Shown piece by piece: positions 45,210 to 51,694 of a stretch of DNA of 51,694 nucleotides (positions are counted from its first letter, which is position 1; each line of letters starts with the position of its first letter). The translations under genes were made by a program, and so were the position numbers. The stretch covers positions 1-51,694 of the forward strand of contig CAMARB010000007.1 in NCBI GenBank assembly GCA_945860355.1, given 5' to 3'. The notes beneath the pieces are model-generated. The model made no database searches and was not told where the DNA came from. It was given only the letters and a program-made list of their open reading frames with translations. Source of the stretch: Chthoniobacter flavus. Its GTDB lineage: Bacteria > Verrucomicrobiota > Verrucomicrobiia > Chthoniobacterales > Chthoniobacteraceae.

Positions 45210-46769
45210 ATGGATTCGCAGTCGCCCTCTCGCTCTCAGTTCACCGTGCGTCTTCTTCGCTTTCGTTGGGTCGCACTCGGGATCGCTTTGGTGTGCGGCG
45301 CGGGCTTGGCGCGAACCGTTTTTCGCCAGGCTCCGAGCCGGGAGAACCAATCCAAGTCCCCGAGCAAACCGCGCAAGAAGGGGGAGCCGGGCGACCATTT
45401 CAAGCGCCCCCCGGTGTCGGTCGTGGAACGCTCCGGGTTGGCCAATTTGGAGCAAAAACTGCGAGCCCAAACGCCGGTAACGATCGGGTTTATCGGCGGG
45501 TCGATCACACAAAACGCCGGCGACGGGGGGTTTGTGAGCGCCGCGCAGACCTGGCTTTCCAAGGACTCCCGCGGAGGCCGCGTGGACATCGTCAACGCCG
45601 GCGTCGCCGCGACCGGATCGGATTTCGGCGCGCAACGCGTGGACCGCGATGTGCTCGTGCACGCCCCGGATGTTGTTTTTGTGGAGTTCGCGGTGAACGA
45701 CTCCGACCGGGCTTGCGTGGGGGACATGGAACGTTTGGTGCGAAAGATCCGCACGGCTTGTCCCCTCTGCGACATCGTCTTTCTCTACACGGTCATGGAT
45801 TGGTCGCTGCCTTTGCTCGAGCAGGGCAAGTATCCAATCTCGGTGCGGCGTCATGAGTTTGTCGCGGCGCATTACGGGATCGCCTCGGTGGCGCTGGGCT
45901 TTGAGGCCGCCCGCAAAATCCGCGGAGGCGAATGGACATGGGCGGATTTCTCCAAGGACGCGTGTCATCCCACGCCCGCGGGTTACGCCAGTTACAATCA
46001 AGATCTCGAGGCCGCGCTTCCCCTCCTCCTGTCCGCCGGAAAACCAGGGGCGGCGTCTCTGCCTCCGCCTCTCACCCCGGGGCTGGTCGTGCAGCCCGAG
46101 CCTGCGCGGCCTTTGCCCGGGACGCCTCCCGAGGCATTGCTTGATGAGGCCGGGCGCCCGGTCCGGCAGACGTTCCATTTGCAAGGCATCGGCGCGCAGT
46201 GGATCACGGAGCCCCGGTTTCCCGCAGCAACCGACTCGCCCATGTGGCGTTTGGAATACCGGAAAACGGGCGGCGTCGCCCCCGCCGACACCGGCCCGGA
46301 AATCAGGCGCACCGAGTGGAAAGCTCAGCGGTGGTTTGATGAAACCCGTTCTTTCACCGGCAGCGGGTCGCTACCGCTCGCCCAATGGAAACCGGGCAAA
46401 GGCAACCGATTCGGCGCCGTGCGCGGGGAATCCGCCATACTCGTGTGGCGTGCGCCGTCCAGCGGCGCCTTCCTTTTTGAGGTGTCCGCGACCGGGCTCG
46501 AGGGCCCGGGTTTCTCGGACAAAGCGTTCACGGGAATTGATCTGGCCCTGTTTCCCGGAGGCGCGGCAACCGGGGATCCCGTGGCCGAACACCGCAGTCG
46601 CGCCGGGGATCCGGCGGCGTTTTGTTTGCGCAAGCGAATGAACCTGACGGCGGGGGATGAAGTCGCCGTGTTGTTTGTCGCAAAGGATTTCAAATACGCA
46701 TTCTACGAGGATTTCCGGGTGGCAGTCGGACAGCTGGAGCCCGAGGTTTCAACGCGAGCCCCGGAGTGA
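45210..46769 (+). CDS. Membrane-anchored SGNH/GDSL hydrolase-family protein
   Basis: From ATG 45210 the protein has 519 residues with an N-terminal membrane helix (about 18-36, 'FRWVALGIALVCGAGLA') and then a basic linker. The SGNH domain (about 85-285) has block I 'IGFIGGSITQNAGDGGF' (Ser98), block III 'VFVEFAVNDSD' (Asn163-Asp164) and block V 'SKDACHPTPAGY' (Asp250, His253). A C-terminal beta-rich domain follows from about 340 to the end. SGNH enzymes of this layout are carbohydrate or peptidoglycan O-acyl esterases. The membrane anchor places it in the periplasm. Substrate is unknown. Confidence 0.82.
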   Translation: MDSQSPSRSQFTVRLLRFRWVALGIALVCGAGLARTVFRQAPSRENQSKSPSKPRKKGEPGDHFKRPPVSVVERSGLANLEQKLRAQTPVTIGFIGGSITQNAGDGGFVSAAQTWLSKDSRGGRVDIVNAGVAATGSDFGAQRVDRDVLVHAPDVVFVEFAVNDSDRACVGDMERLVRKIRTACPLCDIVFLYTVMDWSLPLLEQGKYPISVRRHEFVAAHYGIASVALGFEAARKIRGGEWTWADFSKDACHPTPAGYASYNQDLEAALPLLLSAGKPGAASLPPPLTPGLVVQPEPARPLPGTPPEALLDEAGRPVRQTFHLQGIGAQWITEPRFPAATDSPMWRLEYRKTGGVAPADTGPEIRRTEWKAQRWFDETRSFTGSGSLPLAQWKPGKGNRFGAVRGESAILVWRAPSSGAFLFEVSATGLEGPGFSDKAFTGIDLALFPGGAATGDPVAEHRSRAGDPAAFCLRKRMNLTAGDEVAVLFVAKDFKYAFYEDFRVAVGQLEPEVSTRAPE

Positions 46770-46775
46770 CAGGGA

Positions 46776-46895
46776 CAGGCGGCTTTGACGCGGAGCAACT
46801 CAGAGCGCGGGGATCTTTTTGGAAACCCCTGAACACCTGGGCTTTTCAATTCCGTCCTCTCAATCATTCCGCTTCGCCCTCGGTTTTCAGGCCCC
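46776..46895 (+). repeat. Dispersed repeat R2, strongly diverged copy
   Basis: Blocks 'tttgacgcggagcaactcag', 'gcgcggggatctttttggaa' and 'tcattccgcttcgccctcgg' then 'ttttcagg' follow the order of the R2 copies at 38790 and 40551 with many substitutions. It sits between the SGNH gene and the FGE-like gene. Confidence 0.5.
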
Positions 46896-47031
46896 GCCCA
46901 GGCGCCCTGCCCCGGCTCTTGCCGCTGCCGCCGCGTTTCCGCCCTCGCCAAAACCTAGGATTCCAAGACCGCCCTTTCCCTTCCTGCCCGGCTGTGGACC
47001 CAAAAAAGGAGTTTATTGCGGGCGCTCGGAG

Positions 47032-47901
47032 TCACTTCGGCTCGGAAACCAAAGCCATGCGGAATCCCGCATGCGGAATCCTGCGTTCGGGGCCGTAGGC
47101 CGTGCGATACGCCGATCGACACACGGCCGGGTATCCGATGTACCAGGATCCGCCTCGCAAAATCCGGGCCGCTCCCTCTCGCGCTCCCTGCGGGTCGCGC
47201 CCGCCTTCAAGCTTGAATCCGTACCAGTCCCGACACCATTCCCAGAGGTTGCCATGCATGTCGTAAAAACCCCAAGCGTTGGGCTTCTTCCGGGCCACCG
47301 GATGGGTCGCCTCCCCGGAGTTGGCTTCGTACCATGCCACTTCGTCCAACCCAGGATCTTCTCCGGTTTTAGCCTCCAGGTTTTTTCCGCTGTTGAGGGC
47401 AGTCGCGTTCCCGGCCCGGCACGCGTATTCCCACTGCGCTTCGGTGGGCAAATCAAACCGCCAGCCCTCGGGGATCTCGCCCGCTGCTCGCGCGTGCTCG
47501 GTGAGCTCTTTACAGAACTGCGCGGCGTCCTCCCAACTGACCGTGTCCACCGGGTTCTGCGGATGCACAAACGCGGACGGATTTTTGTCTCTGATCACCC
47601 GCCACTGTTCCTGGGTGAGCTCGGTGGACTGCAGAAAAAACCCGTTGGGAAGAACCACCTCCGCCTCTGCTTCGTTGGCGAACCTCCCCAGCTCGCCTTT
47701 CGGGCTGCCCATCCTGAATGCGCCGGGCGGACACCAGATCAGCCTCAAGTCCGGCATCCATTCCAGACGCACGGACTTCACCGCGCGTCCCGCGGCGACT
47801 TCGGCAACCGCGTTCAGCGCGCCCGTGCCTCCGAAGCTCGGGATTTGACCCAAAAACCCGCCCACCATGCCCGCGAAAAGGATTCTTAATCTTGGCGCCA
47901 T
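47032..47901 (-). CDS. Secreted FGE-sulfatase (SUMF1-like) domain protein
   Basis: From ATG 47901 it has 289 residues with a signal-like N-terminus ('LRILFAGMVGGFLGQ'). The fold is the formylglycine-generating-enzyme type: 'LIWCPPGAFRMGSPKGELG', 'STELTQEQWRVI', 'PVDTVSWEDAAQFCKEL', 'RFDLPTEAQWEYACRAG', 'MHGNLWEWCRDWYG' and 'ILRGGSWYIGYPAVCRSAYR'. Aligned to true FGE (RGGSxxCxxxxC), the two active-site cysteine positions are Ile and Val, with one Cys displaced by one residue. It is therefore probably not a sulfatase maturase. The role is unknown; such proteins often act in cell-surface functions. Confidence 0.85.
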   Translation of the reverse strand: MAPRLRILFAGMVGGFLGQIPSFGGTGALNAVAEVAAGRAVKSVRLEWMPDLRLIWCPPGAFRMGSPKGELGRFANEAEAEVVLPNGFFLQSTELTQEQWRVIRDKNPSAFVHPQNPVDTVSWEDAAQFCKELTEHARAAGEIPEGWRFDLPTEAQWEYACRAGNATALNSGKNLEAKTGEDPGLDEVAWYEANSGEATHPVARKKPNAWGFYDMHGNLWEWCRDWYGFKLEGGRDPQGAREGAARILRGGSWYIGYPAVCRSAYRTAYGPERRIPHAGFRMALVSEPK

Positions 47902-48277
47902 AGAAATGAGGCGTCTGTTCCATCGCAGGGCACGCGGCGCGGCGGGCGGACACCCGCGTCTTGGGAAGACGAGGCTGGGCCGACGATGAAAACAAGACAA
48001 CTACCTCACGGTCGCGGGGCGCCGTGGCAACCCGGCGACGAACCTGTGAAAATCCCGCGAAACCCGGCGCGGCCGTCCCCCCCGGGAAGCGTACGCCATG
48101 GGCGCACTTTGGAAGCGCGCAACTATCAAGAACCTGGCGCCGTTCTTCGGCCGTGGGCCCGCAGCCCGGCTGAACAGCCCCGAGGTTTTCTCTCAATTGC
48201 GTCGGAGATGTTGCCCGTGCCATCCGCCCCCAGGAACTTCAAGGGCACCAGGGAGACCCTCCGGCCACACCCACCCC
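47902..48277. other. 376-bp intergenic stretch, nothing recognised
   Basis: It lies between the FGE-like gene and the ExoD-family gene, both on the minus strand. Frames that cross it are biased in composition and lack homology-like motifs. No R1 or R2 copy is evident. Confidence 0.45.
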
Positions 48278-48940
48278 TCAATGCCAGCCCAGCGACCGCA
48301 CCATCCAGAGGACCGCCTCCTTGCCGCCAATCGCCAAGGCCCCGAAAAAGAGGAGGTTCAAGGCAAACGCAAAACAACCCGCGATAAAAAAAACGCCATC
48401 GCGTTCGAGGGCCCCCGCAGCCAGGAGAAGCACCGTGGCGGCCGGGAGCACGTTGCTCAGGGGGATGGGGAGCGGCAACAGCAGCAGAACGCCCGACACG
48501 GCGATCAACACCCCGGTGAGCCGTTGGAAAATCCAGGTGGTGTGGAGGAACGAAAGCCGCGGCCGAAGCAGGATCTCCAGCCAACGCAGGATCCGGCTGC
48601 CGGCCTGGAGCAGGCGGGTCAGGTTGCGGCCTTCGACTTTGTGCTGGAGCACCCGCCGGGGCAGCCAGGGCTTCTGCCCAAAAGTGATCCGCACCCCGAT
48701 GAGCGCCATGATGGAGCCCAGCGCGGTGGAAAGAAAAGGCAGCGGCACCGGGCTCAGAAAAGGCAGGGAAAGCAGGATCAGCAGGACGTCGTACGCGCGT
48801 CCACGGGAGACGTGGACGAGTTCCTCGAAATCCAGGGGGCGCTCCGTGAACTCCTCCGCGAGCCGGTTGAGGAGAACGGAGAGTTTCTCGCGCGGCTCGG
48901 ACTCAGGAGCGGGGTGTGGATCGATTGGCGGAGCGCCCAT
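48278..48940 (-). CDS. ExoD-family membrane protein (exopolysaccharide synthesis, ExoD)
   Basis: The 220-residue protein has an acidic N-terminal helix region ('KLSVLLNRLAEEFTERPLDF') and the family block 'GRAYDVLLILLSLPFLSPVP' with 'PFLSTALGSIMALIGVRITF'. After 'KPWLPRRVL', further hydrophobic segments follow: 'TGVLIAVSGVLLLLPLPIPL' and 'ATVLLLAAGALERDG'. ExoD was linked to exopolysaccharide production and alkali tolerance in rhizobia; the molecular function is unknown. It has no obvious partner gene here. Confidence 0.85.
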   Translation of the reverse strand: MGAPPIDPHPAPESEPREKLSVLLNRLAEEFTERPLDFEELVHVSRGRAYDVLLILLSLPFLSPVPLPFLSTALGSIMALIGVRITFGQKPWLPRRVLQHKVEGRNLTRLLQAGSRILRWLEILLRPRLSFLHTTWIFQRLTGVLIAVSGVLLLLPLPIPLSNVLPAATVLLLAAGALERDGVFFIAGCFAFALNLLFFGALAIGGKEAVLWMVRSLGWH

Positions 48941-49097
48941 TTTGTGAAACGTTGGCAGTTCCCGGCGGGTTTGTCGCGCCGTTCGCAGCTTTTGTTTTTT
49001 GAAGTCGCATGCGCTTGGGTCGTTTGGCGGACGCAGTCCCCCGGGTTGGAGAACGCCGCAGAGCGCGGAAGCTCGGCGTCGCCCCCCGCCGCGGGTT

Positions 49098-49714
49098 CTA
49101 ATCCTTCAGGCCGAGCCCCAGGGACTGTTTGCAATAAACCAGGCTCCGCTCGAGTTGGGCCTTTTGGAACTCGGCCTCGGTGGCAAACGCGCCTTTCCCG
49201 GGCTCCATCGGTTTGCCTTTCCGGGCCATACGGATGAACCCGGCGAGATCCGCCGCGGACCGTTGAGGCCAGAGCTGGATGAAGTCCGGGTCCAGGAAAG
49301 CAATCTCGCGCTGGAACCCGCCGATGGTCTCGATGTGGACGGGGGCCTGCGGACACGTTTTTTCGAACACGTCGAAGAACCCGGGCAGATCGACCACGAA
49401 CCCAGGTGGATTTGGATCCTGAGATCCGCCGCTTTTTTCCGGAGATCGCCGAGGGAGGCGTCGTCGGTTTTTTCAAACGCGTCGAGGTCGGTGATAAACA
49501 GCGAGTCGGTTCGCTGTTCCGCGGCGTAATCGATGAGCTGCGCCGCCTTCCATTTCATCGCCCGCACGGCGAAATTATCCAGCCCGAGCTGGATCCCGCG
49601 CCGGCGGACCGCCGCCTGCGCGTCGGGTGCGAGGGACAGGCCCGCGGAAAGGGCCGCGGCCCTGAGCGAAAGGAAACGACGACGCGAAAGCGGCACGGGG
49701 GGAGGAACGCTCAT
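49098..49714 (-). pseudogene. Broken sugar phosphate isomerase/epimerase-like (xylose-isomerase TIM barrel) gene
   Basis: From ATG 49714 the frame gives a Tat-like signal ('LSRRRFLSLRAAALSAG') and the barrel start 'GIQLGLDNFAVRAMKWKAAQ', 'DSLFITDLDAFEKTDDASLG', 'LRIQIHLGSWSICP'. The reading frame then shifts near 49385-49405. The other frame carries the normal C-terminal part ('FFDVFEKTCPQAPVHIETIG', 'MARKGKPMEPGKG', 'LERSLVYCKQSLGLGLKD') to the stop at 49098. The two parts total about 205 residues, whereas family members usually have about 300 or more, so the central barrel strands appear deleted as well as frame-shifted. It is non-functional unless the assembly is wrong. Confidence 0.75.
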
Positions 49715-49807
49715 GGGGGGCAATTGAACGCAGTCTCCCGCACTTTTCCCAGCCGCGAAATCGGGCGGTCCACCGGCTCAACCGCCGGGACCGCCCGGGC
49801 TCACGGG

Positions 49808-49871
49808 AAAGTGGCACAGGCTTCCAGCCTGTGATCTGTGACAGTCACAGCCAGGATGGCTGTGCCACTTT
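49808..49871 (+). repeat. 64-bp palindromic repeat R1, copy 6
   Basis: Bounded by aaagtggcac and gtgccacttt, it is almost identical to copy 1, and both are followed by gggctccac(a/c)ggcggcgc. It lies 36 bp beyond the 3' end of the minus-strand cytochrome gene. Confidence 0.88.
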
Positions 49872-49907
49872 GGGCTCCACAGGCGGCGCCGGCAGGGATG
49901 GGTGCTC

Positions 49908-51694
49908 TTAGAGGCTCTTGAGATAGGCGGCAATATCCGCCACCGACTGGGCCGTCAGCCCCAGGTGTTCGGGGTCGTACATCAACGAGCGTTTCAAGGG
50001 ATTCACCGACTCCACCCGGCTCCGGGGAATGGTCTGCAACGCGCCCCCCACGCATTTGACGATGAGAGGGTCCGCGTTGGCCAGCACCATGCCGGTGACG
50101 GTGAGTCCGTCCTTGGTCTTGATCTCGCTGCCCTCGTATCCGTGCCACACGGAGGCCGAGGGCCGGGCGATGGCGTCAATAATGACCTCGGCGGTTTGTT
50201 CACGGCCAAAGGTGCTCAGGTCCGGGCCGTAATCCGCCCCCTGACTTCCGATCCGGTGGCAGGTGTAACAGGCCGCCGCCGCGCCGCCGCGCACGGGGTC
50301 CCCGGCAAGTTTGGCGATTTCAGCGGCCGCCGGCAGCTTGGGCGCGTCGGGAAGGGGAGCCGGCATTTCCACCGCCACGACCTGCGCGTTGTCGGCGTCG
50401 TAAAGACCGCGTTCCTTGAGCGGCGTCTGGAGGTCGTGCCCGGCCCAGGTGTTGGACTTGCGGTTGAGCAGCCACCAAAGGGAGGTGGAGGCAAGCGGCG
50501 AGCGTTTGTCGGTGGCGAGATCGACTACGGCCAAAGCCGCGTCTTTCTCGGGCACAAACGCCAGCGCCGTCAGCATCCGGGTGCGCTGTTCAAGGCTCAA
50601 TCCGGCATCGGTCGCGCGAGCCTTCAACGCCGGCACCGCCTGAACCGGGTGCAACCGCCATGCGATCCATTCCGCCTGCGGGGTCCAAGCCAGCGGGTTC
50701 GGGTCAAACAGCTTGGCGATCGCCTGAAACACCGCGCCCTCCTTGCCCTCGCATCCCAGGCCCAGCGCCTCCAGGTAAGCGCGGTCTTTTCCGTCAAACT
50801 GTTCCGCCAACGCGGCCAGCAAAGGCACACTCTGGGCCTCCGGCACATCCCGAAGGCTCAGCGCAATCTCGCGGCGCACCGCCGGGGACGGGTCCCGCAC
50901 CAGCGTGGCGGCGAGACTCAGGGCGTCCCGGCCCGCCCGGCGCAACGCCCGGTAAACGAGCATGCGTTGCTGCGGGTCGGCTGATTCGAGCAACGGCTCG
51001 GCTTTGCCCGCTCCGGTGCTGTCATCCAACACCACCACCCGGTCACCCGCAGGCTGCCGATTGGCGAATTTGCGGTAGTTCACGCCTTCGGTCACCCAAA
51101 GCCGGCCCTGGGCGTCAAAATCCATGTTGGTCGGATTCAACAAAAGCGGTGACTTGGCCCACAGGGTCACCTCCAACCCCTCCGGCACGGTGAACACATC
51201 GGGCGCAACTTCCGTGGGCCCCTCCTCGGGGAGCGCGGCGGGAGCGGCTTGGGCCACCGGCTGGGTCGGCTTGGGTAACTTCGATTCGCGGTCCACCGGG
51301 ATTTCCGCCGCCGGCAGAGCATTGAGCTCGCCGGGCTGCGGCGCCTTCAAGGGCGGTTTGCCGGGGCCTTTATCGTCGAGATTGGAATTGAGCTGTTCTT
51401 CGGTCACCGGAAGGCTGCGCACGCCGTCGGCGGGCACCTCCATCTTGGCCGTCCAAACGATGGCGTTGAGCGCCAGTTTGCGGAACCCGTCCACGGCCCA
51501 GTTGCGATGATAATGGCCGCCGGTGAACCCCACGCCGCGCCCCCCGTCGGGACGTTCAACGCCCCACATCAGCGCCTGGGGTTTCTCGAGCCCGGCCACG
51601 CCGTGTTCGTTCCAGAGGTTGATGTAGCGTTTGATCCGGTCACGCGTGGGCGTGGCGGTCACCAGGTAGAGCACTTCGCCGCGGTTGGGCCGGA
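49908..51694 (-). CDS. ThuA-like / PVC-type cytochrome c protein, 5' end beyond window and propeller region missing
   Basis: The frame is open to the window edge, so the N-terminus is missing. The visible part starts with the end of a ThuA-like domain ('GVERPDGGRGVGFTGGHYHR', 'LNAIVWTAKMEVPADGV') followed by a Pro-rich linker. The opening of a PVC-type membrane-bound dehydrogenase propeller comes next ('GLEVTLWAKSPLLLNPTNMD', 'GRLWVTEGVNYRKFANR', 'DRVVVLDDSTGAGKAE'). It passes straight into HEAT-like repeats ('RDPSPAVRREIALSLRD') and a C-terminal cytochrome c domain with 'ACYTCHRIGSQGADYGPDLS'. In relatives a propeller of roughly 300 residues or more follows the GKA motif; here it is absent in frame. 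Confidence 0.8.
   Translation of the reverse strand, partial: RPNRGEVLYLVTATPTRDRIKRYINLWNEHGVAGLEKPQALMWGVERPDGGRGVGFTGGHYHRNWAVDGFRKLALNAIVWTAKMEVPADGVRSLPVTEEQLNSNLDDKGPGKPPLKAPQPGELNALPAAEIPVDRESKLPKPTQPVAQAAPAALPEEGPTEVAPDVFTVPEGLEVTLWAKSPLLLNPTNMDFDAQGRLWVTEGVNYRKFANRQPAGDRVVVLDDSTGAGKAEPLLESADPQQRMLVYRALRRAGRDALSLAATLVRDPSPAVRREIALSLRDVPEAQSVPLLAALAEQFDGKDRAYLEALGLGCEGKEGAVFQAIAKLFDPNPLAWTPQAEWIAWRLHPVQAVPALKARATDAGLSLEQRTRMLTALAFVPEKDAALAVVDLATDKRSPLASTSLWWLLNRKSNTWAGHDLQTPLKERGLYDADNAQVVAVEMPAPLPDAPKLPAAAEIAKLAGDPVRGGAAAACYTCHRIGSQGADYGPDLSTFGREQTAEVIIDAIARPSASVWHGYEGSEIKTKDGLTVTGMVLANADPLIVKCVGGALQTIPRSRVESVNPLKRSLMYDPEHLGLTAQSVADIAAYLKSL

Noticed and set aside
47986-48387. 133-residue plus-strand ORF before exoD
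   Set aside because: Pro/Arg-rich composition, overlaps the 3' end of the ExoD gene on the other strand and has no ribosome site or motif.

Overview
The window is GC-rich and gene-dense, with no rRNA, tRNA, CRISPR array, transposase or phage gene that I can see. The gene content points to a Verrucomicrobiota or related PVC-group bacterium, probably free-living or from an environmental assembly. The reasons are: DUF1587/1592/1588/1585 'planctomycete-type cytochrome' proteins paired with Tat-exported DUF1552 proteins; a ThuA/PVC-type cytochrome c protein; two type I sulfatases; a secreted YHS-domain protein; FGE-sulfatase-domain proteins; and ECF sigma factors encoded with membrane anti-sigma-like partners. 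Taxonomy is inferred from families only.

Layout. 0.1-7.6 kb: a tandem-duplicated DUF481 outer-membrane protein, a FixL/FixJ-like two-component pair, an arylsulfatase, a secreted HAD phosphatase and an outer-membrane beta-barrel protein. 7.6-8.4 kb: non-coding DNA full of palindromic repeats. 8.4-20.7 kb: mostly housekeeping genes (YHS protein, U32 peptidase/RlhA-like, leuA with a candidate leucine leader peptide, GH63 glucosidase, recJ, MMPL/RND transporter). 21.2-34.1 kb: two tandem paralogous modules, each with ECF sigma, anti-sigma-like membrane protein, DUF1592-type c-type cytochrome and DUF1552 protein. The first also carries an FGE-like protein; the second carries a frameshift and an extra secreted protein. 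34.2-37.0 kb: an arsenic operon, arsR-GAPDH-arsJ. 37.1-38.6 kb: a second sulfatase. 38.9-40.5 kb: a third sigma/anti-sigma pair, on the minus strand and bracketed by two direct copies of a ~134-bp repeat. 40.7-43.7 kb: a glucarate/galactarate operon (GarR, GarL, glucarate dehydratase) ending in a strong terminator. 43.9-51.7 kb: secreted hypothetical protein, SGNH hydrolase, FGE-like protein, ExoD family protein, a broken sugar-isomerase-like gene and the 3' part of a ThuA/cytochrome c gene that seems to have lost its propeller domain.

How it fits together. The accessory content suggests a polysaccharide and sugar-acid degrader: sulfatases, a GH63 enzyme, an SGNH esterase-like protein and complete glucarate-to-glycerate plus pyruvate chemistry. 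The sigma/anti-sigma plus DUF1592/DUF1552 modules are the least explained part. Neither FGE-like protein has cysteines at the aligned catalytic positions of formylglycine-generating enzyme, so sulfatase maturation probably depends on a gene outside the window. Intergenic space is colonised by at least two short repeat families: a 64-bp palindrome and a ~130-150-bp 'cgcggaggcgcgg' repeat.
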